Positions 45,764 through 56,886 of a DNA stretch of 64,000 nucleotides are shown one piece after another. Position 1 is the stretch's first letter. Every line of letters begins with the position of its first letter. Under the pieces are notes generated by a model. The model searched no databases, had not been told where the DNA came from, and worked only from the letters and a program-made list of their open reading frames with translations. Origin of the DNA: Linum tenue. Its lineage: Eukaryota; Streptophyta; Magnoliopsida; Malpighiales; Linaceae. The position numbers and the translations under genes were made by a program. The stretch covers positions 9,942,150 through 10,006,149 of the forward strand of contig CAMGYJ010000004.1 in assembly GCA_946122785.1 (NCBI GenBank), in the 5' to 3' direction.

Positions 45764-46016
45764 CGAAGCGAGAACAAATAATCCACCGTAGGTGGAGAAT
45801 GGTACTACTGCTGCTACAAGGTATGGTGGTGTCGTCGGAATCGACTATCGCATCCAATATGAATGTAAAATCAACTGGGACTTTGCGGCGCCGTTTACGC
45901 CGATGGGTGCGACGGCAGATGCGGGAACGACTGCGGACTTTGCGGCGCCGTTTGCAATGATATTACCCTAAGATGTCAGTGTAGGTGTATTGTTTGAAGT
46001 TTATAACTAAGTTGCT

Positions 46017-46364
46017 AATTCCAGACTTGATGGTCCAAGAGAGAAAAGGGGTCTCATTATTAATGAAATAATTGTGTTTGGTGTCACACGGTTTTTTTTA
46101 ATGAATAAAACAGTTTGTTACTCCGGTATCTCCGTTAGAAACCTAATAAGAAAGTCTTGGCTGAGTGGCAGAATATGTCGTTCTCTTCACCGTTTCTTTG
46201 CACACAATATTAGACAATTAGTCGGTCGTCCGTAGGTAAAAAATCACTACTATATTGCTCGTTGATTTTGTGCGAAAATCGGGAGCTCTCTAAACTTATT
46301 TTCACACGTGTTTCTGCTCTTCAAACGTGTGTTTAGAGGGTCTCCGGGGCCAGCCAGTTATAAG
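46017..46364. other. 3' flank of the broken peptide gene
   Basis: The first 120 bp match the 3' flank of the intact gene (GTTTGTTACTCC, GTATCTC; compare 60800-60825). The remainder has no recognised feature. Confidence 0.5.
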
Positions 46365-46974
46365 TGTTATGGGACAATCCAATTACCACATTGGTAATAC
46401 AAGGGAAGGGACCCTTGTATATTAGTGTCAACCAAGCTCATTAGTACGAGGTCTTTTGGGAAAGATACCCAAAAGTAAAATCGTGCGGGCTTGGCCAAAA
46501 GCGGACAATATCGTACTAATGAGTTACCCAGTTTCGACAAGTGGTATCATAGCTTGGTTACGATTTGGGGCGGTGGACGTCAGTTTGGTGGGACCCTCAT
46601 TCAGTGATCTTGGGATTTGAGATCTGCGTCTGTTTGGTGGATCCAGAAGAAATCCACGTTTGTTTGGAAGATCAAAGAGAGTTATGCGTTTGAGAAAATA
46701 CTTGTACCGAGAAGCCCATCGATACAAGGTGTCTGGCGGATCAAGATAATCGTTGAGTAGAGACACAAAATTCGTGGTCCTTGACTTGAGGGGATGATTG
46801 TTATAGGACAATCCAAGTACCGCATCGGTATTACAAGGGAAGGTACCTTTGTATATAAGTGTCCACCAAGCTCATTTGTACGAGGCCTTTTGGAGAGGAA
46901 ACACAAAAGTAAAATCATGCTGCCTTGGTCAAAAGAGGACAATACCGTACTAATTGAGCTACTTGATTTCGACA
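46365..46974 (+). mobile_element. TRIM (terminal-repeat retrotransposon in miniature)
   Basis: Two direct repeats of 175-176 bp (46365-46539 and 46799-46974), both starting TGTTAT(G/A)GGACAATCC and ending TTTCGACA, flank a 259-bp non-coding centre. The primer site TGGTATCATAGC (46542-46553) follows the first repeat. A purine tract (TTGAGGGGATGA) precedes the second. There is no coding capacity, and total length is 610 bp. No clear 5-bp target duplication was found, so the flanks may be rearranged. Confidence 0.85.
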
Positions 46975-47191
46975 ATTGGAATGATGCTTTAGTTACTGTC
47001 CGCTCAATTAAAAATCATGAATAAAATCATATGATAAGATTTTGAACTGATCTTTTTCAGATTAATTTGAACTGCCTTGTATGTAGCAGTAGCTGATATG
47101 CACAACAATCCGATACAGTCAGGATTGGCTCGAGTCAACAACGCAAAGATGATGGACTGAAGTGGAAGCGAATACAAGTTTGGAACTAGGC

Positions 47192-47436
47192 TAACATTTA
47201 ACCATGCGACGCCTTTTTATCATATTCATTCTTTAATATGTTGAATATAGATTCATTATGTAATAATGAATCCCATGATGCCACGTGTATAAAGCGGATT
47301 AATGAGATTCAAATTATGGTTAATCACTATTGATTAACCGTCTGTTTTCTGATACATGAATAAAAAATCCTAAAGAGGTGAGGTAGCAATTCTGATTCTC
47401 TCATCCATCCAAATCCAGGCTCTCTTCTTTTTCATA
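47192..47436 (+). repeat. Copia element 5 5' LTR
   Basis: 245 bp, followed at once by the initiator-Met primer site. Confidence 0.85.
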
Positions 47437-47589
47437 TGGTATCAGAGCAGTACACTACCATTTCGACAGCTTCTTCTTCCTTATGAGTAGCAACAGAGTA
47501 AATCCTGTCACAGCACAATCAGGAAGCGTCACCATAATCAGGCGTCAACTCAAGTAACACAGCCTCTGGTGGAGGATAAGCAAATGCCT

Positions 47590-48740
47590 CATCAGAGTTC
47601 ATATTTGGTAACCCTTTTTACCAAAATCCTAATGAAAATCTGTCCCAATCGATTGTTTCAGAGTGTTGGATGGAAGTAACTATCAGATGTGGGCAAGATC
47701 TATTCGGATAGCACTCAAAACCAAGTATAAGCTTGGGTTTGTTGATGGGTCGGTACCAATTCCAGATATGGAAACCGATCCTAATGGATACATGGCTTGG
47801 GATGCCTATAATACTGTCGTACTATGTTGGATTATGAACTCTTTGCATAAAGATATCAAGAGGAGTGTACAGAGTCATGAAATTGTTAAGTTTCTATGAG
47901 ATGAGTTGAAGGATCGTTTTGGACAGGCGAATGCTATTAAACTGAATAATTTGGAAAACGAGATTCATGCTTGTAAATAGGAAAATATGACAATTACCTA
48001 GTATTATACTACAATGAAAGAATATTGGGAAGAGTATACAAAGTTCAACCCAATTGTCCCTTGTAACTGTGCTCCTGGACAAGGTCTGCTTGTCCATCTG
48101 TTGAACCTTTTAAGGAAAAACAAGAGACTGATTATTTAGTAAGGTTTCTCAGGGGAGTTGCACCGCCCTCTGATGTTGTTAAAACTCACTTGCTTATGAT
48201 GAAGCCATTACCTACAGTTGTGGCTGCTTATGGAGATCTATTACAACATGAGCAAATGCTCAAGGCTGACAAATGAAAGGGAGGAACAACTCAATCTGTT
48301 GCCCTGGATGCCTATGAAAATCAATCTAACCAGAGAACTAATGCTCAAAGAGTGAATCAAAACCAAGTGTCACATAACAGACAAGTTCAGAGGCCAAGCA
48401 ATGTGGAGACTGGTGACATAGGATCGTTTTGCAGATACTGGTGACAATGATTGTTGGAGGTTAAAGAGAAAGGATATAAGGAAATCTAGAAACACTAATG
48501 CTCATTTTGCTATAGCAGTGAATGATGGGGAAGATGTCTCTCAAGAATTACAATCAACTTTGAGTCCTGGAAACAACAATCAATCTTCCAGTGGTAATGT
48601 GTTTACTATGCGGCTCACTGGTGAAGAATTGAACAGACTGAGGTTCTTACTTTAAGGTGTACCAAGTCCACCTTCTCCTTCTCCTTCACCTCCTCATTCA
48701 CCAAGTATTCGTTATGCAGCTTTCTCAACCTCACAATAGT
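47590..48740 (+). pseudogene. Copia element 5 gag
   Basis: It reads LDGSNYQMWARSIRIALKTK, YKLGFVDGSVPIPD and AYNTVVLCWIMNSLHKDIK, then DELKDRFGQANAIKLNNLEN after a stop. More stops follow (near 47898, 47980 and 48276). The zinc knuckle is not intact (FCRYW, then a TGA). It is closest in this window to the gag of copia element 2. Confidence 0.8.
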
Positions 48741-48855
48741 TGCCATAGTTTCCAAACTCAGCTGGTAAATTCATCTTGTCATTAAATATTCACTGCCATT
48801 CTGCCACCCTTATACACTCATGGATCAACCAATCATTGCTGTGTATGTTTACTTA
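48741..48855 (+). pseudogene. Copia element 5 protease start
   Basis: A short piece ending in the VYLPNST-type motif (compare the VYLPNSTKVLVTHIG segment of copia element 2). It is separated from its continuation by the hAT at 48864-50764. Confidence 0.6.
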
Positions 48856-48863
48856 CCTAATAG

Positions 48864-50764
48864 CACGAGCGGAGCCAGGAATTGAACCTCGAAGGGGGGG
48901 GGGGGATTTTTTTTGTTTACTATCGAAAAAATGTCAATTATGTGAACAAGTTATTAAATGATATGAAAAAAATTCTACGATATTATGTTCCAAACAAGTG
49001 ACTAAATAATGTGAATAAAAAATAAATCATGCATTTAAATGTACAACATGTCTTTAAATATCTTTATAACTGAAAAATAAATATATGCATATACTATATA
49101 TTAATGTTTGAAGAAAATTAATATAACCTAGAAAATATATACGAATTCAAAAGTTAGAACTAAATTGGAACCTATAAAATGACTATACTTATAAGGAAAT
49201 ATAAAAATTTAATTAATTCTTTGAGAAATGTAAACGAAAAATCTGAAAACAATAATGGGTCGTTTGGATTAGAGATTCTAATAACGAGGGATTTGGGTTA
49301 AAATCTCTCGTTTAAAATACCAGAGAATTTGTGTGCATGATTTAATTAAAATAACTCGTTTGGATTGTGGCCCGGAATTTTAATGTTAGATTCAAAATTA
49401 CATTATTATCCTCCTCTTATAATGTTTCTTCGACCAAAGAAAGAAATGCCGCTGATGCTGAAGAACAATGTGCCCAACCTAGAACCCTGCTTCTTCCCCT
49501 TCGTTCTTCTCCTAGCAAAATCAAGACGCAGCAAGCCACTAATGTAAACGGACCTGCACCTGGACCCGCTCCCTCACTCCCATCTTCTTCCTCTCGATAT
49601 CTTCCTCCTAAGCCATGAAATTGGACAGTGACGCCACTCGTCAGTTATGGTCAGCACGCTCTGTGGTCTGGGGGCTGCCGACAACTTGGTGATGAACCGG
49701 GATCTTAAGGTTCACTGATGAGGGTGGGAGGAATCGGGAGGATTCTGCGGCTGGTGCAGAGAGGAGAGAAGAAGAAATGGAAGAGATGAGGATGGCATCT
49801 GCAACCCAAATCAGAAAATAAGAACACATTATCCTACAACCCAAATCGAAAAAACAAGAAACCAGATCTCCAAAATTGATTTATCCCTATTCATGCCCTT
49901 CTCTCTCCCATTCATCCATGATTGATTCCACCACCATCGTCCCCTTCACTTCGATATTATTGATGGCATAGCTAATAGAGAATTGAACTATTAGTAGCGG
50001 TTGAGCAGAGAAGAAGTGGAAGCAAGTGCTGAAACGACGGATCTGCTCGATTCCCAGAAATCGAAACCTTCGCCCAGATGAGGAAGGCTACGAGAGTTGA
50101 AAGGAGTGGAGGTTTTGGGAAGGGACAACGGGATGGGAGATTACAACGATTGGTTTCGGCGATTGGAAAGAAACAGAGTGGAGGAGATGTTGGATTCGCC
50201 GGAGGAAGATAAGCGAGAGAGCTGGACGAGTCGGAGAGGGAAGTGATAGTTACGAAAAAGAATTAAAAATAAAGAGGGATTGTGAAATAGCTGATGGTCA
50301 TCAGCTATTTTAAAAATCTACATTTGAGAGATTTTAAAATTTCTAATTATGAAAACCCTCATCTATCCAAACAAGGGATTGTTTTAAAATCCTGCATAAT
50401 GAGAGATTTTTTAAAATTCCTCACAAATTCCTCACTACATTCCCTAATCCAAATGACCCCTAAGGTAATGTACTCCTTAGTTACTTGATTGAAGGAAAAT
50501 GTATAAACTAATGAAGGAAAATGTATAAACTAAGGAAAACAAATGTACAAAAACACTGACTCGCACCATGGATCGAACTTTGATCAATGGGGAAGAAGTA
50601 TTGAATGTCAACCGCTATACTAAACAAGTATTGGTGTTTCATTTTTGCACACAAATCTATTTACCATTAATTTTATTTTAAGCATAATTCCCCGGATTCC
50701 GGACAAAATTATATGTAAGTTTCAAAATTCTCGGGGGCCGAGAGCTCACCTAGGTCTGCCCCTG
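48864..50764. mobile_element. hAT-type element inserted in copia element 5
   Basis: The 8-bp target duplication CCTAATAG is perfect (48856-48863 and 50765-50772). Ends are imperfectly inverted: CACGAGCGGAGCCAGG against CAGGGGCAGACCTAGG. 1901 bp, no transposase ORF. It has a G run just inside the left end and carries the Harbinger-like element 49256-50460. Confidence 0.82.
49256..50460. mobile_element. PIF/Harbinger-like non-autonomous element inside the hAT
   Basis: Terminal repeats TGGGTCGTTTGGATTAG and (complement) GGGGTCATTTGGATTAG, with the 3-bp target TAA on both sides (49253-49255 and 50461-50463). 1205 bp. Subterminal words (AAAATCTCTC, GAGAGATTTT) are repeated in inverted orientation. 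There is no convincing ORF in the centre. Confidence 0.75.
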
Positions 50765-50805
50765 CCTAATAGCACTAAGGTAATGGTCACCCACATAGGA
50801 TCATT

Positions 50806-51734
50806 TCGAGGTGTTAGTCGATGCGGTTTCGGTTTAACCGCACCAAAATATCGGTTAACCACAACGGGAATTGTCACAAGATCACTAACCAAAACCGACA
50901 GAGACTTCGGTTAACCAAAAACCACAAACATCAGTTTCGGTTTTCCCTTGCGGTTAACCGAAATTGCAGGTTCTGGTTTGCTTTCTCGGTTTTCGGTCAG
51001 TAACCAACCCCCGAAACCGAATTTCAGCCACCTTTTTGAATGATTCAGCCTCAATTTTGAGTGACCTCCTTTTGTTTCAGCCTCTAAAATCACACACCAT
51101 AAAGTCATCTAAATCAATTGAAAATAACTTCTAAAGCAACCACAAAATTCAACCACAACTCCACAACATAAAGTCTACATGCCCACAATTCAACCACAAG
51201 TCACAATCACAACTAGACACAAATAACAAGTTCATAATCTCCAAATTATCAACCTACATGATCCGAGGATCTCACTCCAATTCATCTAGCCCATAGTTAT
51301 CATTTACTCCAAGATCTTCATCTAGCCCATAGTCATCAACCTAAGGTTCCCTCTGTCGAGTGCAAAGGGGAGTTAGAGAGGGGTGACTTTCGAGTTCTAA
51401 CCCTTAAAAACATTTGAGACTTTTGATAGAGGGTTGTTTGCAATAGGTGAGAATTGAGATGTTTGAAATTGTGACTTTGATTTGTTTTGAATCTTAGAAC
51501 TTTTCCCCTTATCCAAAGTCCAAAACCCTGTAGTTACACTAGTAGGCGGTTATCAGTTTTCTTATCGGTTAAAAACTAACCGATTAGTCGGTTAGTGGTT
51601 AACTACTAAGCAAAATACTACTAACCAAAATCGAAACCAATAAGAAATTATTGGTTATCGGTTAACCACTAACTGGCTTTATCGGTTCCTTTATCGATTA
51701 AAACCGATAATCGACTAACCGTTTATCACCCCTA
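50806..51734. mobile_element. Second hAT-type element in copia element 5
   Basis: The target duplication is GGATCATT (50798-50805) and GGATCAGT (51735-51742), one mismatch. Ends are TCGAGGTG against TAGGGGTG (complement). 929 bp. Both subterminal regions are dense in CGGTTAACC and GGTTTTCGGTT words, like the hAT at 27230-27803, but the two are not the same sequence. Confidence 0.78.
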
Positions 51735-51742
51735 GGATCAGT

Positions 51743-53089
51743 GAAGTTGCCCACAGGAATGCCTTTACACAATGTCCTTTTGATACCCAGTTTCACCTTT
51801 AACCTTGTGTCAGTTAGTAAATTGACACATGATCTTCCCATCTCACTAAATTTTCAATATGATGTTTTCCTTCCTATTAACCTCGAAGATGATTGGCTTG
51901 GCAAGACAAAGTATAGAGCTCTACGAGTTAGTACAAAGTCCAGAGAGTTTTCCAGTCCATCAGTTTACAATTTTGAACCACAGAAGATCATTCTTTGGCA
52001 ATTTAAACACAAGAGATTACGTTTTCCCTTAAGTGGCAGTATTGCTAAGGATGTATTTGCTTTGATCCATGTTGACATATGGGGCCTTTGGCAGTGGAAT
52101 CTTATGATGGTTTTTCTTATTTCCTAACTATTGTTAATGACCATTCTCTTGCTGTATGGATATATCTCATGCAACATAAAACAGAAACCAGATCACTTTT
52201 GCAAAGCTTCTGTTTGATGGTTGATAAGCAGTTTTTTAAATCTGTTAAAGTTATACGAAGTGACCAAGGCAGAGAATTTCATATGCATGAATTCTACACT
52301 AGACATGAAATTGAACATCAAATGTTCTGCATAGCTACATCAGAACAGAATGGTAGAGTGGAGAGGAAACACCAGCATGTATTGAATGTTGCCAGGACTC
52401 TCAGGTTTCAATCTGGAGTTCCTTTGGAGTTTTGGAGTGATTGTGTTTTACATGAAGTACATTTAATAACAGACTACCTACTGCTATACTGAAGAACAAA
52501 AGTCCCTATGAATTACTATACCAGACTCCACCTTTCCTAGGTCATCTTAAGGTTTTTGGATGTTTGGCATATGCTGCCACATTGAGTAGTGGCAGAACCA
52601 AATTCCAGAGCAGAGCTGGACAAGCTATCTTCTTCCTTGGTTAGCCTCATGGGATCAAAGGTTTCAAGTTGTTTGATCTGAAGACACATGATGTTTTTAT
52701 CTCCAAAGATGTCATTTTTCATGATGATAATCTCCCCTTTCATGGCCAAGTTGATAAAACTGATGATGAAGAAGAGTTGTCTTTCCCTGACCTACTAGTT
52801 GTCCAATTTCCACTTATTCCTGATTCTCAGGCTCATGGGGGCCAACCTCCTTCTAATTCTATATCTGATGATGCAAGAACTCCCTCTAGTTCACAACATC
52901 AGAAATCACCAACTGTTGGTCGTATTTCTTGTTCTTCTGAACCTTCTACATCATCAGCTTCACATGATTCCGAAGAAGAATTTAATGATGCTGAATTTGA
53001 GCCTGACTATCAGGAACCTGAAGATGAGTTACCACCTGGTGATGATCTTGTTGATGAAGATTTACCTCATAGGAACAGTAAGTTCTCGG
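51743..53089 (+). pseudogene. Copia element 5 protease end, integrase and linker
   Basis: It reads KLPTGMPLHNVLLIPSFTFN and LVSVSKLTHDLPIS (protease end). Then IHVDIWG and, in the next frame, VESYDGFSYFLTIVNDHSLA and VKVIRSDQGREFHMHEF, ending in QNGRVERKHQHVLNVARTL and LEFWSDCVLHEV (integrase core). The integrase C-terminal region and the acidic Ser-rich linker (52669-53089) follow. Most of the GAG-pre-integrase module is missing between 51965 and 52010. Confidence 0.8.
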
Positions 53090-54150
53090 GAGCTCGTTTT
53101 ACAGGAAGCTTGTGCAGGAAATGCTACCAGGAGTGAATGATTTTTCGTTGAAACAATTATGGAAGAAGTTGATCCCTAGTAAAGTGTGCTTTTTTATGGG
53201 GATGGTTTTTCATAACAAGACACTCACAGTTGACAGCTTGAAGAGGAGAGGGTGGTCTATGGCCAACAGATGTTGTCTCTGTTGTAAAAATTAAGAATCC
53301 TTTAATCACTTACTGGTGGAGTGTGAGTTCGTGAATGAAGTGTGGAGAATTATCAACAGGGTTAGATCGGTGTTGTCCTACCAAGACAGGGAGGTGAAAC
53401 TAATAATCAAGCACAACCCTCATTCCAAGACGGGAAACGACAGGGAGTGGTTTACATACTGTATCTTACATGTGGTTTGGTGGTTCGTGTGGTTGGAAAG
53501 GAATCAACGGGTTTTCGAAGAGAAGAAGTCGACTACCATCGGGGTGGCTAGAAGAGCAGCGAGGAATGCGATGGAATGGATGGTGTCCCATGGTCACATT
53601 GATAAAACTCAGGGTCAGGCTTGGCTGCACGAGAGCTTGTTGATCGGCTGATCCGTGGCGGCGAGGCCAGTCTTGGAGTTGTTGCAGGTCGGTTTGTACA
53701 GGTTGTTGCTCACAAAGCTCTATCGAACATGTTGAATTGGGCAATGGCGCATGGCAAGATTGATAAAGAGGTTGGAGCCAGGCGTTTGCAGGACATGACT
53801 AGCAATCTTTGATTTCGGCTGCTGCTGATCTGTTTGATCGGTTTGCTTCTTGCTTTTCCTGCTGTTTTTGTTTCTTTGTTCCGGTGTTTCTTGGTCGCTG
53901 CTTGGCAGCTGTTTGCCATTTGGTTCTTCTTCGACTGCTTTGGGCAGTCTTCTTGTGTGGGGGTACGGGGGAAGTCTGGTCTTCCTTGTACTGTTTTTCC
54001 CTCTTTGGGGCGTTCTTTGTTCTTGCTTTTTCCTTTCGATTTCTGTTTGTGATCAATCAGGTTGATCACTCTTTCCTGTACTGCTCTCTGACAGTCTCTT
54101 TCAGTTTGACTTGTTTTATTTTTAATGCAATCACCCTTATCAAAAAATCA
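53090..54150 (+). mobile_element. LINE (L1) 3' end inserted in copia element 5
   Basis: It encodes the zf-RVT region (SLKQLWKKLIPSKVCFFMGM, RRGWSMANRCCLCCKN, LVECEFVNEVWRI, WWFVWLERNQRVFEEKKSTT) with stops, then a U/C-rich 3' UTR ending CACCCTTATCAAAAAA. This is a typical 5'-truncated L1 insertion. A short AAGTT word next to both ends may be the target duplication. Confidence 0.8.
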
Positions 54151-54636
54151 AGTTAACCAGTATTGTATGGCTAACTACATTTCATATCATAATTTTACTC
54201 CTCAACAGAAATGATATGCCATGAGTCTCACAACACTAACAGATCCACAGACTTACCAAGAGGCTGTTAAGGAGCATCACTGGGTCAAAGCAATGGAAGA
54301 AGAGTCAGATGCATTGATTTCAAATCATACATAGGATCTTGTTGAATTACCACCTGGTAAGAGAGCCATAGGTTCTAAATGGGTGTACAAAACTAAGCTT
54401 AGACCTGATGGCCAATAGGAATGGCACAAAGAAAGAGTTGCTTCCAAAGGGTTTACACAGATATATGGCATCGAGTTCTTGGACACCTTCTCACCATTTG
54501 CCAAAATTAACACTGTCAAGACCTTGTTGGCAGTTGCAGCAACAAAGGATTGGGTATTGCATCAGATGGATGTATCTAATGCATTTATGCATGGAGACCT
54601 TGATGAGGAGGTGTACATGGAACCACCCCCGTGTCT
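54151..54636 (+). pseudogene. Copia element 5 RT, first part
   Basis: It reads MSLTTLTDPQTYQEAVKEHH, KRAIGSKWVYKTKLRPDG, GFTQIYGIEFLDTFSPFAKI and DVSNAFMHGDLDEEVYM with two stops. The frame is cut near 54636 by the next insertion. Confidence 0.8.
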
Positions 54637-55530
54637 CCCAATATGATAAGCCCCAAACCGAGAAGCTTGTTGAACACAACCTGGAAATCAGATTTCTAAG
54701 CCAGAAAACAGAGTAACAGGGGAATAGAAGGATGGTTCGGAGTGCAACTTCAACACCACGATTGAGGTGATGACTCAATCGATACAAGGCTCGCTCGTTG
54801 TTGGCGATTTGAACCAAGCAACAAAGACAATCCACGAGTTAAAAACTCAATGAACAAGTTCTTAATTGATTAACGTCCCACCATTACAATGGAGTTCTAG
54901 GCCTTTAAATAGACAAACTTAAACCTAAATCAACTACAATTCGAAGAAGGAAAGACAATTAACTATACTACAGCTAAGGTAATAATTCCCAAACTAAAAA
55001 GGACTTCCAACTCGTCAATAATCCTCTTTCTTCTAGCTTACGTAAACTGCCTCCAAGACAGTGTCCATATCATCTTTAAGCCCCTCGTTCACATCCCTCC
55101 AAGCGTCCATCTTCTTATCCAATTCCTTTCCTCTGTAGAAAAAAATACTTAATTTCATGTAGTGCAAAGAACCTCCCTTGAATCGACTCCATCTGCTCGG
55201 AATAGAGCTCCAAAGTGACCTTCCTGAACCTGCCTTCAGACTTAGCCAAATTCTGGCAGTTTGCCAGTTTTAAGGTAGCTACTTTGACGCCTTGAAACAC
55301 AGCTTTAATGGCCTTGTATAAGCCCGAACCATACGCCATATTAACAAGGAAGTTCTCATTTTCAAACCAACACCTTGAACTCTCATTTATACCAACCCAA
55401 TCGGAAGATTCGAGCTCGCAAAGTAGGCTACCCGAACTCGTTATAACACTTAGCCAAAAACTCAGGTTGCGCAAATGATTTGGCTTAACTTCTTGAACAA
55501 ACAACTCGAGCTTGGAATGGAAGCAATTCA
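54637..55530 (-). mobile_element. Unidentified insertion in copia RT, with a 140-codon minus-strand ORF
   Basis: The RT reading frame stops near 54636 and resumes near 55530, so about 0.9 kb was inserted. The minus strand has one ORF (55537-55115) reading NLSFWLSVITSSGSLLCELE, SSRCWFENENFLVNMAYGSG and KVTLELYSEQMESIQGRFF. I do not recognise it. Minus-strand TATTTAAAGGCC near 54906 could be a promoter element. It may be a fragment of another retroelement. No target duplication could be fixed. Confidence 0.5.
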
Positions 55531-56074
55531 AGCTCATATCATAATAAGTGAAGGAAAAGTTTGTAGACTAAAAAATTCATTATATGGTTTGAAGCAAGCC
55601 AACAGGCATTGGTTTGCCAAGCTGACCAACTCACTCCTGAAGAATGGTTTTTCACAGTCCATATCAGATTATTCAATGTTTTCAAAGAAGGTACAAGGTA
55701 GAAGTGTTATTCTACTTGTTTATGTAGATGATATAATACTTGTTGGAGAGAGGCTTGATGGCTTGGAATTTGTGAAGCTGTATTTGAGGAAGACTTTTAA
55801 GATCAAGGATCTGGGAACTTTAAAATATTTTATGGGACTTGATATAGTGAGAAATGGTGAAGGAATTTATGTTAACCACAGAAAGTACTGCTCTGATATG
55901 CTTCAGGACACATGTAATGCAGATGCCAAAGAGACTCAAACTCCAATTGACATGGAAGTGAAGCTCAATTCCAGAGACGGGACTCCATTGGAGAATCCCA
56001 GTTGTTACAAAAGGTTGATTGGTAGGTTGCATTACTTAACAATCTCAAGACTAGATATATGTTATACTGTATGA
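55531..56074 (+). pseudogene. Copia element 5 RT, second part
   Basis: It reads SEGKVCRLKNSLYGLKQANR, SISDYSMFSKKVQGRSV, ILLVYVDDIILVGE (the RT catalytic YVDD) and DLGTLKYFMGLDIVRNGEG, ending RLIGRLHYLTISRLDICYTV. RNase H should follow but is replaced by unrelated sequence. Confidence 0.85.
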
Positions 56075-56886
56075 CTCAACCCGAATATCACAATAAAATT
56101 TCATCTAAGGCCCAAGTATAAACCTTAAATGGGTGCAATATATGGCAAGTATGTTTAAATATCAACCCGGGCCGACCCATGTACCCCTACTTCAATTGTT
56201 TGAAACATTATTTAGCGGAATGTTGTTTGTTGAAATCTCTACAATCTACTATTGAAAAGCAAGACTTGAAAAGTAAAAATGAGGCTTCTCTCTAAACTAG
56301 TCTAGGAGGAATGGAATGCCTAAGAAAATGAGCCTCTTAGGTTAAGGGGGGTTCTCTCTAAGCTAGGTTAAAATAGCACAACACATTGCCAAACACACAC
56401 AACTCTCCTTGTGCTTGTATAGATCCTCCTTTGGAGAGGAACTTCCAAAATATTCACTTGGAGCAAACTCTAGCCTCTTCTCCCTCTTGGTTCGTGGATT
56501 TCTCTCTCTAGGATTTCAAGAAGAAGAAGGTTTCTCTCACATTGGGCTCCCCCTTCTTCCTCCTTTCAGCTCTCAGTTTATAGAAAGATCGAACCCAGTA
56601 ACGTGCAGCTTCACTTATGGGGTTCACGGTCCATGGCTCCAGTTCACGGTCTTAGCGACCTTGAACGGCCTTGGCTTCAGTAACCTCTGAAACCCCAGTG
56701 GAGGCTTTGCGGTTCACGATTTGTGATTCCAGTTTACGGTCGTCAGGAACGTGAACTCCAATGTCTGACCGTGAACTGTGGCTGAATCCTCCTCATTGCC
56801 CGGTCTTTGCTCCTTTTCTTCCAAGTTTCGACTTCGGGGTTGGTTTCACCTGTTAGACTCTGAAATACAATGAAACACAAGAAACC
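56075..56886. repeat. Unassigned LTR-like block with 20-bp-spaced GTTCACGGT words
   Basis: It lies between the truncated copia RT and the 3' LTR and has no coding match. Three pairs of related words occur 20 bp apart: GTTCACGGT at 56622 and 56642, GTTCACGAT/GTTTACGGT at 56712 and 56732, and GTGAAC at 56751 and 56771. The spacing resembles the Athila-like LTR and the 61-64 kb region, which suggests a fragment of a gypsy LTR. Confidence 0.4.

Larger units (their letters stand above)
38625..46016 (+). pseudogene. Cysteine-rich secreted peptide gene, split by an Athila-like element
   Basis: Exon 1 (38625-38700) encodes a signal peptide (MALAIATIKFTNLSLLLLAF) with the same GT donor and phase as the intact gene at 60174. 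Exon 2 starts at 38792 (CLSDFNE) and is cut after 21 bp by the element 38813-45763. It resumes at 45769 with flanking duplication CGAAG. Beyond the insertion an in-frame TAG (45789-45791) replaces a Tyr codon. A 'ggactttgcggcgccgttt' block then occurs twice and shifts the frame, so most of the Cys residues are lost. The gene is therefore broken in at least three ways. The insertion alone would abolish it. Confidence 0.85.

Noticed and set aside
46158..46185. tRNA-like start (TGGCTGAGTGGC)
   Set aside because: No matching acceptor stem, anticodon arm or T arm follows.
46365..46974. TRIM of the Cassandra type
   Set aside because: The LTR shows no 5S rRNA-like A box or C box sequence, so only a general TRIM call is made.
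47180..47191. Target duplication of copia element 5
   Set aside because: The 5 bp outside the LTRs (TAGGC-type and GAAGG) do not match.
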